A stretch of DNA of 64,000 nt from Thermoproteota archaeon (lineage in GTDB: Archaea; Thermoproteota; Korarchaeia; JAOZGF01; JAOZFZ01): assembly GCA_027491945.1 (NCBI GenBank), contig JAOZFZ010000008.1:1-64000 (forward strand), in the 5' to 3' direction. This document shows positions 15,813 to 22,598 of the stretch, piece by piece (position 1 is the first letter of the stretch; each line of letters opens with the position of its first letter). Below the pieces are notes generated by a model. It worked only from the letters and a program-made list of their open reading frames with translations, was not told the DNA's origin and made no database searches. A program made the position numbers and the translations under genes.

Positions 15813-16112
15813 CTACTCGCCTTGCATGACGTCTTTTATGAAGTCTAGAAAGGACCTCACACAGCTATTTTGGAGGTTTAGTCTGTATTTTATGGGATTT
15901 GTGGTTAGCTTGCTTATCCAACCAGCTTCAATCAAATCAGCAAGGTTCCTTTTCAGAACAGAATCCTTAAGTCCAGTGGCCCTTCCAAGTGCGTATTTGG
16001 TAAAGTCCTTATTTGGGCTTTCAGCCATAACAGTTAGAATGCGAATTTTACCCTTTCCACCTAAAGCCTTCTCGAGGTCAATTCTCCACTTATACTCGTG
16101 AAGACTATACAT
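15813..16112 (-). CDS. Small wHTH protein divergent from the Orc1/Cdc6-like gene
   Basis: A 99-aa protein with a winged-helix core: GGKGKIRILTVMAESPNKDF, TKYALGRATGLKDSVLKRNL, and ADLIEAGWISKL. The basic N terminus and absence of other domains suggest a simple DNA-binding protein. The ATG at 16112 follows a G-rich stretch (GGGGGAGGGGGG) that serves as a strong ribosome-binding site. It is divergent from the Orc1/Cdc6-like gene across an 83-nt gap that holds a shared TATA box and a perfect palindrome. It may regulate that gene, an inference from position. Its 3' end abuts the DUF373 gene with no gap. Confidence 0.72.
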   Translation of the reverse strand: MYSLHEYKWRIDLEKALGGKGKIRILTVMAESPNKDFTKYALGRATGLKDSVLKRNLADLIEAGWISKLTTNPIKYRLNLQNSCVRSFLDFIKDVMQGE

Positions 16113-16150
16113 TTACAGCAAACCCCCCTCCCCCTATGGGTCCATGTGGG

Positions 16151-16158
16151 TATAAAAG
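16151..16158. promoter_or_regulatory. Shared TATA-like element in the divergent promoter
   Basis: TATAAAAG on the plus strand reads CTTTTATA on the minus strand, so it can serve either direction. On plus it would place transcription near 16180, inside the palindrome at 16167-16187. On minus it lies about 39 nt before the wHTH ATG. Confidence 0.5.
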
Positions 16159-16166
16159 AATATCCA

Positions 16167-16187
16167 ACAACCCCTCTGAGGGGTTGT
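16167..16187. repeat. Perfect palindrome, 10-bp arms, 1-nt centre, at the Orc1/Cdc6-like start region
   Basis: ACAACCCCTC, a central T, then GAGGGGTTGT: both arms match perfectly. It is at the expected transcription start of the gene at 16196 and its right arm contains a GAGGGG ribosome-binding-like motif. It could be an operator for a dimeric regulator, an initiator-binding site, or an RNA hairpin hiding the ribosome-binding site. Confidence 0.6.
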
Positions 16188-16195
16188 GATTGGTG

Positions 16196-17350
16196 ATGCT
16201 CAAACTAGCATCCCTTATCTTTAGAGATGAAGGCAGGCTCTTGGAAAGCTATGTGCCTAAACACCTCCCACATAGGGAGGAAGAAGTCTATAGGTTACAC
16301 GGTCTCTTTAAACCAATTATAAGAGGAGAGAGTTTTAGGGCAGTTGTTATGGTTACAGGCCCCCAAGGGAGTGGAAAAACCACACTTGTAAGGAAATTTG
16401 GTATAGAAGCTAAGAGGTCAGCTAAATTAGCTGAGCTGGATATCGAGTGCATTTATATAGACTGTAGCAGAGCCAGCACCCTCTTCAGCATAATCACAGC
16501 TTTAGCAGATCAGCTTAGCCTTCCAGGTCCAAGGCGAGGTCTTTCTCCCTATGAAATTCTTCTGAACGCAAAAAGAGAGGCGCTAATAGGCAAAAGGACG
16601 ATAGTGACGCTGGATCGCGTAGAATGCCTATCCAATAGGGTGATAGGCGACGTAATAAGAAATCTGATGGGTGAGGATGGAACACAAGAGGGAGAACCAT
16701 CATTTTTGATACTGATAACGAGAAGAAAAACACCGCCGGCGCCTGTGATGGAGGCAATGACTCCAACGATGTGGTATCAGATACATGTCTCTAGGTATGA
16801 CACGGAGCAGCTTAAAGATATAGTCCAGAGTAGAGTTAAGGAAGCCTTTAAGCCAAATACAGTGACAGATGAGGCAATTGATGAGATAGTTAGGGTAGCT
16901 TCACTATCTGGCAATGCAAGAACAGCTATTAGGCTGCTTTGGAGAGCTGGAAAAGAGGCCGAGATGCAGAGAGAAAGGGCCGTTTTACCAAAGCACGTCA
17001 AACAAGCGTATACCTCCCTACGGCTTGTAATGCTCAGAGAGAGGTTAACCCCACTTTCTGATCAGGAGAGAATAGTCTTCTTTGCGATTGCCCGAAGAGC
17101 TATTAGGGGAAAGAAGAGATACGTCTCAATGGGGGAGCTTGAGAGCGAGTATAAAGAGGTATGCAGAAAAATGGGCATCAGGCCAAGATCGCACACACAG
17201 CTGTGGAACTATGTAAGAAGTCTTTGTAGACATGGTTTGATCAGCGCAGCTCCCCTATCACTTGGTAACAGGGGGAGAACAACAGCCATTAGAATTCCAA
17301 GAGAAGAAGCATCTATCGCAAAGGACATGGTTAATGCCTATCTTCTTTAA
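16196..17350 (+). CDS. Orc1/Cdc6-family protein with altered Walker B
   Basis: About 384 aa with an Orc1/Cdc6 layout: YVPKHLPHREEEVYRL near the start, Walker A GPQGSGKTT, Walker B strand TIVTLDRVECL, the later YDTEQLKDIVQSRV, sensor-2-like GNARTAIRLLWRAG, and a C-terminal winged helix (residues ~285-375, with 'GRTTAIRI' near the end). Normal family members have D-E in Walker B; here Arg follows the Asp, so ATP hydrolysis may be weakened or lost. The sensor 1 position reads ITRRK where Asn is expected. I chose ATG 16196 over TTG 16190. It overlaps the wHTH gene downstream by 17 nt. It may be a divergent initiator paralogue or a regulator. Confidence 0.85.
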   Translation: MLKLASLIFRDEGRLLESYVPKHLPHREEEVYRLHGLFKPIIRGESFRAVVMVTGPQGSGKTTLVRKFGIEAKRSAKLAELDIECIYIDCSRASTLFSIITALADQLSLPGPRRGLSPYEILLNAKREALIGKRTIVTLDRVECLSNRVIGDVIRNLMGEDGTQEGEPSFLILITRRKTPPAPVMEAMTPTMWYQIHVSRYDTEQLKDIVQSRVKEAFKPNTVTDEAIDEIVRVASLSGNARTAIRLLWRAGKEAEMQRERAVLPKHVKQAYTSLRLVMLRERLTPLSDQERIVFFAIARRAIRGKKRYVSMGELESEYKEVCRKMGIRPRSHTQLWNYVRSLCRHGLISAAPLSLGNRGRTTAIRIPREEASIAKDMVNAYLL

Positions 17351-17717
17351 AGGAATTAAGGGCGTGGGGGTCTTGATCTCAATCGAGGACTTTTTATCAG
17401 CCAAATCACGGATAAAGGTGTTTAAGGCCATTGCAGAGGAAGGTGAGATATCAGTAACTCAACTTGTTAGAAAGACGAAGTTAAACTATAAGGTGGTTAG
17501 GAGAAACCTAGATCTACTCGGGAGGTTGAAAATCGTGGAACAGAGACATTTAGGTAGAGTGCGGCTTCTTCAAATCAACATGTCTAACCCTCTAGCTAAA
17601 GTCCTTATAGAGTTTATACTAAAATGGGAAATCCTACAAGGCTATAATGGGAGGCTTAAAGTTGAAGAAGGTGCTGATTCGCTGTATTGGACATCCGAAT
17701 ATATCGGCAACACATAA
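17334..17717 (+). CDS. wHTH protein co-transcribed with the Orc1/Cdc6-like gene
   Basis: About 127 residues from the ATG at 17334. The core ISIEDFLSAKSRIKVFKAIA, then EISVTQLVRKTKLNYKVV and 'LDLLGRLKIVEQRHLGRVRL' is a clear winged helix of the ArsR/MarR type. The ATG overlaps the previous gene by 17 nt; GTG 17365 or TTG 17374 are alternative starts that would begin closer to the HTH. The C-terminal ~45 residues are predicted helical plus an acidic end. Coupling to the upstream Orc1/Cdc6-like gene suggests a paired function. Confidence 0.72.
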   Translation: MPIFFKGIKGVGVLISIEDFLSAKSRIKVFKAIAEEGEISVTQLVRKTKLNYKVVRRNLDLLGRLKIVEQRHLGRVRLLQINMSNPLAKVLIEFILKWEILQGYNGRLKVEEGADSLYWTSEYIGNT

Positions 17718-18096
17718 AACGACATTTGAACTAACGAAAGCTAAGGAAATCTCAAAAAGGGCTAATTGCATTATAGGCACGCGATGCGATAAAGCATCCT
17801 TTGATATAGGGAGTGAGCTATGTTCTCTGATCAACAAAAAAAGATGCATCATAATATTGGAACTCGAAAGCGCCGGAGTAAAGGATCAAGTAGTAGCTTG
17901 GCTATCGCCAGCTAAGGCGCTTCGGAGCACTCATAGTGCTGTTGTGAGGAAAAGCAATTATGTATGCCCAAGGACATTGGCGGTGATGGCTAACAAGGCT
18001 GCAATTGACTTAGACAGAAGACTTATAAAAAAGCTTGCCGAAAGAGAAACCTTAAACGTGATAATAAAGATACCTTACCGTTTTTCGATCGATTAA
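17647..18096 (+). CDS. DUF371 family protein
   Basis: A 149-aa protein of the archaeal DUF371 family, recognised by IRCIGHPNISATHKTTFELT, the GTRCDKAS motif and the final 'RETLNVIIKIPYRFSID'. The fold is a compact beta-rich domain; no activity is known. The ATG at 17647 lies inside the end of the wHTH gene (71-nt overlap); TTG at 17662 is a possible shorter start. It ends 66 nt before tRNA-Lys. Confidence 0.85.
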   Translation: MGGLKLKKVLIRCIGHPNISATHKTTFELTKAKEISKRANCIIGTRCDKASFDIGSELCSLINKKRCIIILELESAGVKDQVVAWLSPAKALRSTHSAVVRKSNYVCPRTLAVMANKAAIDLDRRLIKKLAERETLNVIIKIPYRFSID

Positions 18097-18106
18097 GCCA
18101 GGGGGA

Positions 18107-18118
18107 AAAATTAAAAAC
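18107..18118 (+). promoter_or_regulatory. TATA-like element upstream of tRNA-Lys
   Basis: AAAATTAAAAAC lies about 45 nt before the first tRNA base, in an otherwise G/C-balanced spacer. Confidence 0.4.
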
Positions 18119-18162
18119 TCAAGGTGATGTACCTAAAGGATCACCTAGAAAGTTAAGACTCT

Positions 18163-18261
18163 GGGCCCGTAGCTCAGCAAGGTAGAGGAACCGCCTAAAG
18201 CGTCGGGCTCTTAGTGCCAAGAGAGACCCGATGGCCGCGGGTTCAAATCCCGCCGGGCCCA
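18163..18261 (+). tRNA. tRNA-Lys(CUU) with two introns (D stem and 37/38)
   Basis: The acceptor stem GGGCCCG/CGGGCCC is perfect, with discriminator A18261. The T stem is GCGGG/CCCGC and the anticodon stem UCGGG/CCCGA. The anticodon CUU is at 18210-18212. Two insertions interrupt the mature form. First, 13 nt at 18188-18200 (GAACCGCCUAAAG) sit between G24 and C25; without them G10-C25 closes the D stem. Second, 12 nt at 18214-18225 (GUGCCAAGAGAG) sit at 37/38; CUCUU pairs with AAGAG in the precursor, leaving a 3-nt AGA bulge. The first intron could also be cut one base earlier, since both cuts give the same product. A DNA base error cannot explain both insertions. Confidence 0.9.
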
Positions 18262-18292
18262 TTCTACAGGCTTTCATAACGTGAACCGCTAA

Positions 18293-19072
18293 CTAAACAT
18301 ATAGTCTAGACAGCGCATTAAGTGCCTCTCTTTCCAGAAAGTGAAGGCGCCCAAGGTAAATGATGGTGTAAGGTGGCTCTCCGAATTCTCTAGCACCTAG
18401 TTGCATGAGATCTCCGAATAAACCAACGATAACTCTGGGAGATGGCGATCCAAGATTACCCAAGCACACGATCTCATCCTTAAGTTTTATAACGTCTCCA
18501 CCGTACCTCTTTTCCAGTTTAAATAACAATTTAAGAGCGTCAGAAATGGATAAGCACAGTTTCCTCTCCTCATCGCACTCAAGAAGTAATAAGGTATGAA
18601 GACCCCTGTTCTTATTATCGTGGATGACATCATAGGGTCTTCTCGACTCCACATGCAACGGAATTGTAGCAGGAGGACCGAACTTGTATATCTGTAAACC
18701 GGCAAACCCTGGTGCAGCCGTAAAAATGGAAACACCTGGCTCGTATCGCACACCTACACCAGAATTCAGGGCTTCAACAAGTAATGAAAGGTGCGTAGTG
18801 GCTGCGAAGCAGTCTCCTGGTATTAGAAGCGCTACATCGCTTCTTTTGCTTCGTTTAACTATGGCTATTCCTCTCTCCTCTAAGTCCTTCCTGTTTAAGA
18901 CCTTTACTTCTTTCCCAATTATGCTCTCAAGTTTATCGAGATTTATGTACATTCTGTTTGTGTAAAGTTCAACGTACACTTCCTTTGCCTTTCTAGCTAA
19001 TTCTAGCCCCCTAATGGTTATCCCCTTTTCGTCATACAACCCTAAACCTATAAAAAAGAGCAAACCAGACAC
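18293..19072 (-). CDS. dphB: Diphthine synthase (DphB/Dph5)
   Basis: The 259-aa SAM-dependent methyltransferase acts in diphthamide synthesis, methylating the modified His of EF-2 after Dph2. It belongs to the tetrapyrrole methylase-like fold: LLFFIGLGLYDEKGITIRGL, the GDCFAATTHLSL loop (usually GDPxxATTH, so Cys-Phe replaces Pro-Leu/Met), EPGVSIFTAAPGFAGLQIYK and the family C-terminal GEPPYTIIYLG. Length is normal. The EF-2 gene at 10682 keeps the target His. The start is ATG 19072; the gap to ribL holds a short promoter region. Confidence 0.93.
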   Translation of the reverse strand: MSGLLFFIGLGLYDEKGITIRGLELARKAKEVYVELYTNRMYINLDKLESIIGKEVKVLNRKDLEERGIAIVKRSKRSDVALLIPGDCFAATTHLSLLVEALNSGVGVRYEPGVSIFTAAPGFAGLQIYKFGPPATIPLHVESRRPYDVIHDNKNRGLHTLLLLECDEERKLCLSISDALKLLFKLEKRYGGDVIKLKDEIVCLGNLGSPSPRVIVGLFGDLMQLGAREFGEPPYTIIYLGRLHFLEREALNALSRLYV

Positions 19073-19134
19073 CTAATTAATTTTCAATGATAGAACCGGG
19101 CTTACACCCAGCGGTAAGGCACGGGGGCAGATAA

Positions 19135-19575
19135 ATGACTGAACGGAAAAGTGTATTAATTGGAGGAACTTTTGAGATACTCCATCCAGGCCACATAGCG
19201 CTTATAAGATTTGCGCAAAGATATGGCAAGGTTATTGTGGTGGTAGCAAGAGACACGACAGTTGAGAGGGTAAGAGGAAGAAAGCCGATAATACCAGAAG
19301 AACAGAGAAGGTATCTTATAAGCCAGATTAAGGGGGTAAGTAGGGCTGTACTTGGGGAAGAGGGCACAGACTTCTTGAAAATCGTTGAGAAAATTAAGCC
19401 GTCAGTGATCGTGTTAGGGCCGGATCAGCCCTACGATCCTGCTGAGATGAAGGCAGAGCTAGAGAAGCGAGGAATGACGATTGACGTCGTGAAGATGACT
19501 GAGCCCTTCTTAAGGTATCCGCTGTGCAAGTCAAGCAGGATAATAGACAAAATAAGAGAGGTCTTTTGCCAGTGA
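19135..19575 (+). CDS. ribL: FAD synthase, archaeal RibL type (cytidylyltransferase fold)
   Basis: A 146-aa nucleotidyltransferase that adds AMP (or CMP) to FMN to make FAD. Seen: GGTFEILHPGHIALIRFAQ with the HxGH nucleotide motif, then VVARDTTVERVRGRKPIIPE and VIVLGPDQPYDP. These match RibL proteins more than phosphopantetheine adenylyltransferase. Convergent with a CTP-dependent riboflavin kinase gene (19586), which completes the riboflavin to FAD route. ATG 19135 follows CGGGGG. Assignment relies on motif resemblance and on the neighbour. Confidence 0.85.
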   Translation: MTERKSVLIGGTFEILHPGHIALIRFAQRYGKVIVVVARDTTVERVRGRKPIIPEEQRRYLISQIKGVSRAVLGEEGTDFLKIVEKIKPSVIVLGPDQPYDPAEMKAELEKRGMTIDVVKMTEPFLRYPLCKSSRIIDKIREVFCQ

Positions 19576-19585
19576 TTCATAAAAA

Positions 19586-20263
19586 CTACCAAGAAGCAAC
19601 CTGAACCTCTACCCTCACGGTGCTGCCATCCTTAAGGTTCAGAGCTTCTCTTAAACAGACCGGAGCAATAACTTCCATTACAGTCGGGGGATAATCTGTC
19701 CTTTCGACCTTTAAAACTGCACCTCCTATCTCATCCTCGATGACAGCCTTGAAGCATCTAACTGAGCCAAACGTGTTACCATCTACTGTGAAACCATGGA
19801 TGAGAATTCCAGGTAGCTCTTCAAGTAAGATAGACCAATTAACGTAACGTTCATCCTCCAACAGAAGGTTAAGGGTACCCTGAAACGGTGTAAAACCAAG
19901 CTTGGACTCAAACTGACGGCGATATCCCTCAATGCCCATAAAAAATCTGCCCTCCCCTTTACCACTAAAGACCTTACCACTAATCGTTACGATTTCTGGA
20001 ACAAGGCCAAACTCCTGCTGTGTCCCTGCAAGAAACTGCAGAATTTTTGCGCGCCCTTTAGGTGTTAATTCAACCGTTAGCGCCCTCTCACCCTTGTTGT
20101 TGATGACAAGGTACCGTCTTTTGTATAAGTTCCTGATCAGTCTTTCCGTCTCCAGCATTGACCTGCCAATCCAGGATGACATTTCCTGAAGAGATGTTAT
20201 GTTATTGTTCTTTTGATTCATGTAAAGGATTCTAAGAAGTATCAAGCCTATTGGAGATATCAC
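19586..20263 (-). CDS. ribK: CTP-dependent riboflavin kinase (RibK) with N-terminal wHTH
   Basis: A 225-aa protein. Residues ~1-80 form a winged helix (ITSLQEMSSWIGRSMLETER, LTVELTPKGRAKILQFL). Residues ~90-225 form the archaeal riboflavin kinase barrel: ISGKVFSGKGEGRFFMG, FTPFQGTLNLLL, and the C-terminal 'IAPVCLREALNLKDGSTV'. The enzyme phosphorylates riboflavin to FMN using CTP. Such fusions are known and may be self-regulating. The GTG at 20263 has GGTGGTGAT upstream. It is last in a minus-strand operon after the translin-like gene (38-nt gap) and converges with ribL. Confidence 0.92.
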   Translation of the reverse strand: MISPIGLILLRILYMNQKNNNITSLQEMSSWIGRSMLETERLIRNLYKRRYLVINNKGERALTVELTPKGRAKILQFLAGTQQEFGLVPEIVTISGKVFSGKGEGRFFMGIEGYRRQFESKLGFTPFQGTLNLLLEDERYVNWSILLEELPGILIHGFTVDGNTFGSVRCFKAVIEDEIGGAVLKVERTDYPPTVMEVIAPVCLREALNLKDGSTVRVEVQVASW

Positions 20264-20301
20264 ATATCACCACCTACTTCTGGACGTTCATCATTTAAAC
20301 A

Positions 20302-20898
20302 TCATTTAAATCGACTAGGCGATAGGGCCCCCGAGATCATCGTTTGGGCATCTTCAATGTTTCTCCTAATCAGATCGCATTTTCTCTTAAAGTTTCCTGT
20401 AAGCGAATCGGGAAAAGCGGAGAAGGGAAGAAGGTCCATGTATATTTTCTCCATCCATCCAAATGTTTCAACCGCTCTCTTGAGATCTCCATCAATTATA
20501 CAGCGAAACAATATCCGTTTAAGCTCACCTACAGCCTCTGCAAGGCCGTGGAGGTATGGAACCGTGGGAATGCCCTCCTCATAAGGGTTAGGAAGTCCTT
20601 CTCCTCTAAGGATGGAGTAACAGCAGAGTAGTTCGGAGTATTCCCGACACAGCGGATCTACGTACGTTTTAAGCTCTGGATTTTTAGAAGAGTCTGCAAT
20701 AAGCCGAAAGATAGGTGAACGAACGCTCTGAAGACTCCGTTCTACCTCGTCGAGGTCCTGACGCCATAGACTTACAAACCCTCTCCTGATTTCTATGGTT
20801 AATTTTCTTACTTCTTGAAGCATCTCTTCCCTTCTCTCTGTTAGAGTAGAGAGTTCCAAGTAGATTTTTTCCAAGAAATCTGCCTTCAAGTGCATCAC
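20302..20898 (-). CDS. Translin-family nucleic-acid-binding protein
   Basis: A 198-aa helical protein with the archaeal translin pattern: EEMLQEVRKLTIEIRRGFVS at the N terminus, 'YSELLCCYSILRGEGLPNPY' in the middle, and the conserved YLHGLAEAVGELKR block. Eukaryotic translin/TRAX act in RNA processing and bind single-stranded nucleic acid; archaeal versions form rings of similar subunits. It is coupled to THEP1 NTPase upstream (ATG overlapping its stop by 4 nt) and followed by RibK. Substrate unknown. Confidence 0.85.
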   Translation of the reverse strand: MMHLKADFLEKIYLELSTLTERREEMLQEVRKLTIEIRRGFVSLWRQDLDEVERSLQSVRSPIFRLIADSSKNPELKTYVDPLCREYSELLCCYSILRGEGLPNPYEEGIPTVPYLHGLAEAVGELKRILFRCIIDGDLKRAVETFGWMEKIYMDLLPFSAFPDSLTGNFKRKCDLIRRNIEDAQTMISGALSPSRFK

Positions 20899-21494
20899 CT
20901 TACTACATTGTGCATAGAGGAGCTGCTATGGTTATTGACGGCTGGGAAGAGGGAATTTAGGATGCCTATTACTCTCCGATACGCATCATCTTGCGTTTCA
21001 CGCGTTATGGTTAGCACTAGGCCTGTATTCTGAAATCTCTTCACCAGTTTTCGGTGTAGGCTGGCAATAAGAAGCTTATCATCGCTTTCTCCAACTTCTT
21101 TGATCAGTGTATGCAATTTTTTCTCAAACTTGCTGCTGAGCAGCTCCATTCTACCTATTTCGTCTATAAGTATTAAGTTTGCCTTCCTCAACGCGTTTTC
21201 TATTGCAGGTATTGCTACGGCCTCAAATTTTGAGATCTTTATACCATACCTTCCAACCTTATAAGGAGAAGAAAAGTCAACATGAGCGAAGACCTCTGAG
21301 CGGCCTGATAGGAGATCTTTGACCAAAAAACCCACCCTAATGCGGCCTAACCTAACCTCCGGGGTGATAAACCCCCCTATTGGTATCCCCCTACTCTCGG
21401 CCCATTTACCGATCCTGTCTATGAGAGTTGATTTGCCTGCTCCCGGCATCCCAGTCACATAAATACAGCGTGAGGCTGTTTGATAGGTTTTCAA
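20895..21494 (-). CDS. NTPase of the THEP1 family
   Basis: A 199-aa nucleoside-triphosphatase related to THEP1: Walker A TGMPGAGKSTLI, GGFITPEVRLGRIRVGF, Walker B LILIDEIGRMELLS and the C-terminal arginine region QDDAYRRVIG. THEP1 proteins hydrolyse several NTPs and have nucleotide-kinase-like folds; their biological role is uncertain. It overlaps the flippase-like gene (4 nt) and the translin-like gene (4 nt), so these are one operon. The last 15 residues look unstructured. Confidence 0.9.
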   Translation of the reverse strand: MKTYQTASRCIYVTGMPGAGKSTLIDRIGKWAESRGIPIGGFITPEVRLGRIRVGFLVKDLLSGRSEVFAHVDFSSPYKVGRYGIKISKFEAVAIPAIENALRKANLILIDEIGRMELLSSKFEKKLHTLIKEVGESDDKLLIASLHRKLVKRFQNTGLVLTITRETQDDAYRRVIGILNSLFPAVNNHSSSSMHNVVR

Positions 21495-22570
21495 CTCGCA
21501 TCATCCGCCCGATTGAGCTTAAAACCCTTCCAGTTTAGGATTAAAAGACCAATAAACCCTATAAGCGAGTAGTAAAAAACAACAATCATATCGGTTAAAA
21601 GGCTCACCGAAAAGGCTATCTCCTTTGGGACACCTGCAATCTTCATGCTAAAGAACTCTGTTCTGATCATGTCCGCGAAACCTAGCATTCCGGGGATCAT
21701 AACCGGGATAGACTGCAGTAGTATGGTTAAGGTGTAAACAAAAAGGATCATGAATATGGGAACATGCACACCGAATCCCGCAAAGAGGACGATTATAATG
21801 CTCATGTCAAAGAGCCAATAAAGGAAAGCTGTTGTAACCGCCACCGCAAAGTCACGCTTCCTAGCCATAGCTATGGATAAGCTCTCACTAAACTTTTTAG
21901 TCCCTTCAAGTATTCTATTCTCTATTTTCTCCATTTTCTTTTGCACTTTACCTATCTTAATCAGCTTTCCGATGAGATGGACAAGTTTAGCGGCCCTTTC
22001 CGCCCTTGATATAAAATAGACAACAAGCAGAAGGATGAGAAGGAAAAAAGCTGTAATAGATACAAGGGCTTGGAAAACTTGAGTGGAGAGAGGGTATATG
22101 AGCAGGCTTACCAGCATTCCAACTGTTAAACCAAAGATAAATGGGAGAAGAGCCAAGATACGATGCAAAACTATAGATGCAACTCCCTTTTCAAGTGAAA
22201 AGGGGCTCTTTGACAGGATGTAAGTGCGGTAGGCCTCTCCGCTTAAGGAAGCAGAGGGTATCATGACATTGAAAAACACACTCGACAGGGTGAGCGGGTA
22301 TGTGAACCTCCAATTCATCTCGGCCCCAACTGCCCGTGTCAGAAAGTGCCAGGTAGTGGCATAAAACAACAAACCAATTGTCGCCATTGCGAAAGCCAAA
22401 AGTATGAAAATAGGGTTTATAGTAGAAATAGCATTCTTAAAATTTTCAAAATCTACAAAAAAATAGCCATAGAGGAAGAGAACAACAATGCCAAGAATTA
22501 GGAAAAGAGCGGTTTTCGTTGGAGAGACAGAAATGTCTTGAGGCCTTCCGGTGTCGACCGGGTCTCCCAT
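21491..22570 (-). CDS. Flippase-like integral membrane protein (LPG-synthase TM/UPF0104 family)
   Basis: A 359-aa polytopic membrane protein with about eight helices: one near 17-37, then IFILLAFAMATIGLLFYATT, LSSVFFNVMIPSASLSGEAY and the later 'PVMIPGMLGFADMIRTEF'. The conserved P-S-x-S-G-E/D and PGxxGxxE-like loops fit the lysylphosphatidylglycerol synthase transmembrane (PF03706-like) family, which in archaea is thought to move lipids or lipid-linked sugars. It sits 28 nt after porB and leads into NTPase and translin genes. The function is inferred from family resemblance. Confidence 0.75.
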   Translation of the reverse strand: MGDPVDTGRPQDISVSPTKTALFLILGIVVLFLYGYFFVDFENFKNAISTINPIFILLAFAMATIGLLFYATTWHFLTRAVGAEMNWRFTYPLTLSSVFFNVMIPSASLSGEAYRTYILSKSPFSLEKGVASIVLHRILALLPFIFGLTVGMLVSLLIYPLSTQVFQALVSITAFFLLILLLVVYFISRAERAAKLVHLIGKLIKIGKVQKKMEKIENRILEGTKKFSESLSIAMARKRDFAVAVTTAFLYWLFDMSIIIVLFAGFGVHVPIFMILFVYTLTILLQSIPVMIPGMLGFADMIRTEFFSMKIAGVPKEIAFSVSLLTDMIVVFYYSLIGFIGLLILNWKGFKLNRADDAS

Positions 22571-22598
22571 GAGGTAACCTCCTTGGCTTCCCCAAGCA

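Noticed and set aside
18163..18261. tRNA-Leu or a tRNA pseudogene
   Set aside because: No long variable arm, and removing two insertions gives a perfect tRNA-Lys(CUU).
19135..19575. Phosphopantetheine adenylyltransferase
   Set aside because: The R-G-R-K-P-I-I-P-E stretch and the neighbouring riboflavin kinase favour archaeal FAD synthase RibL.
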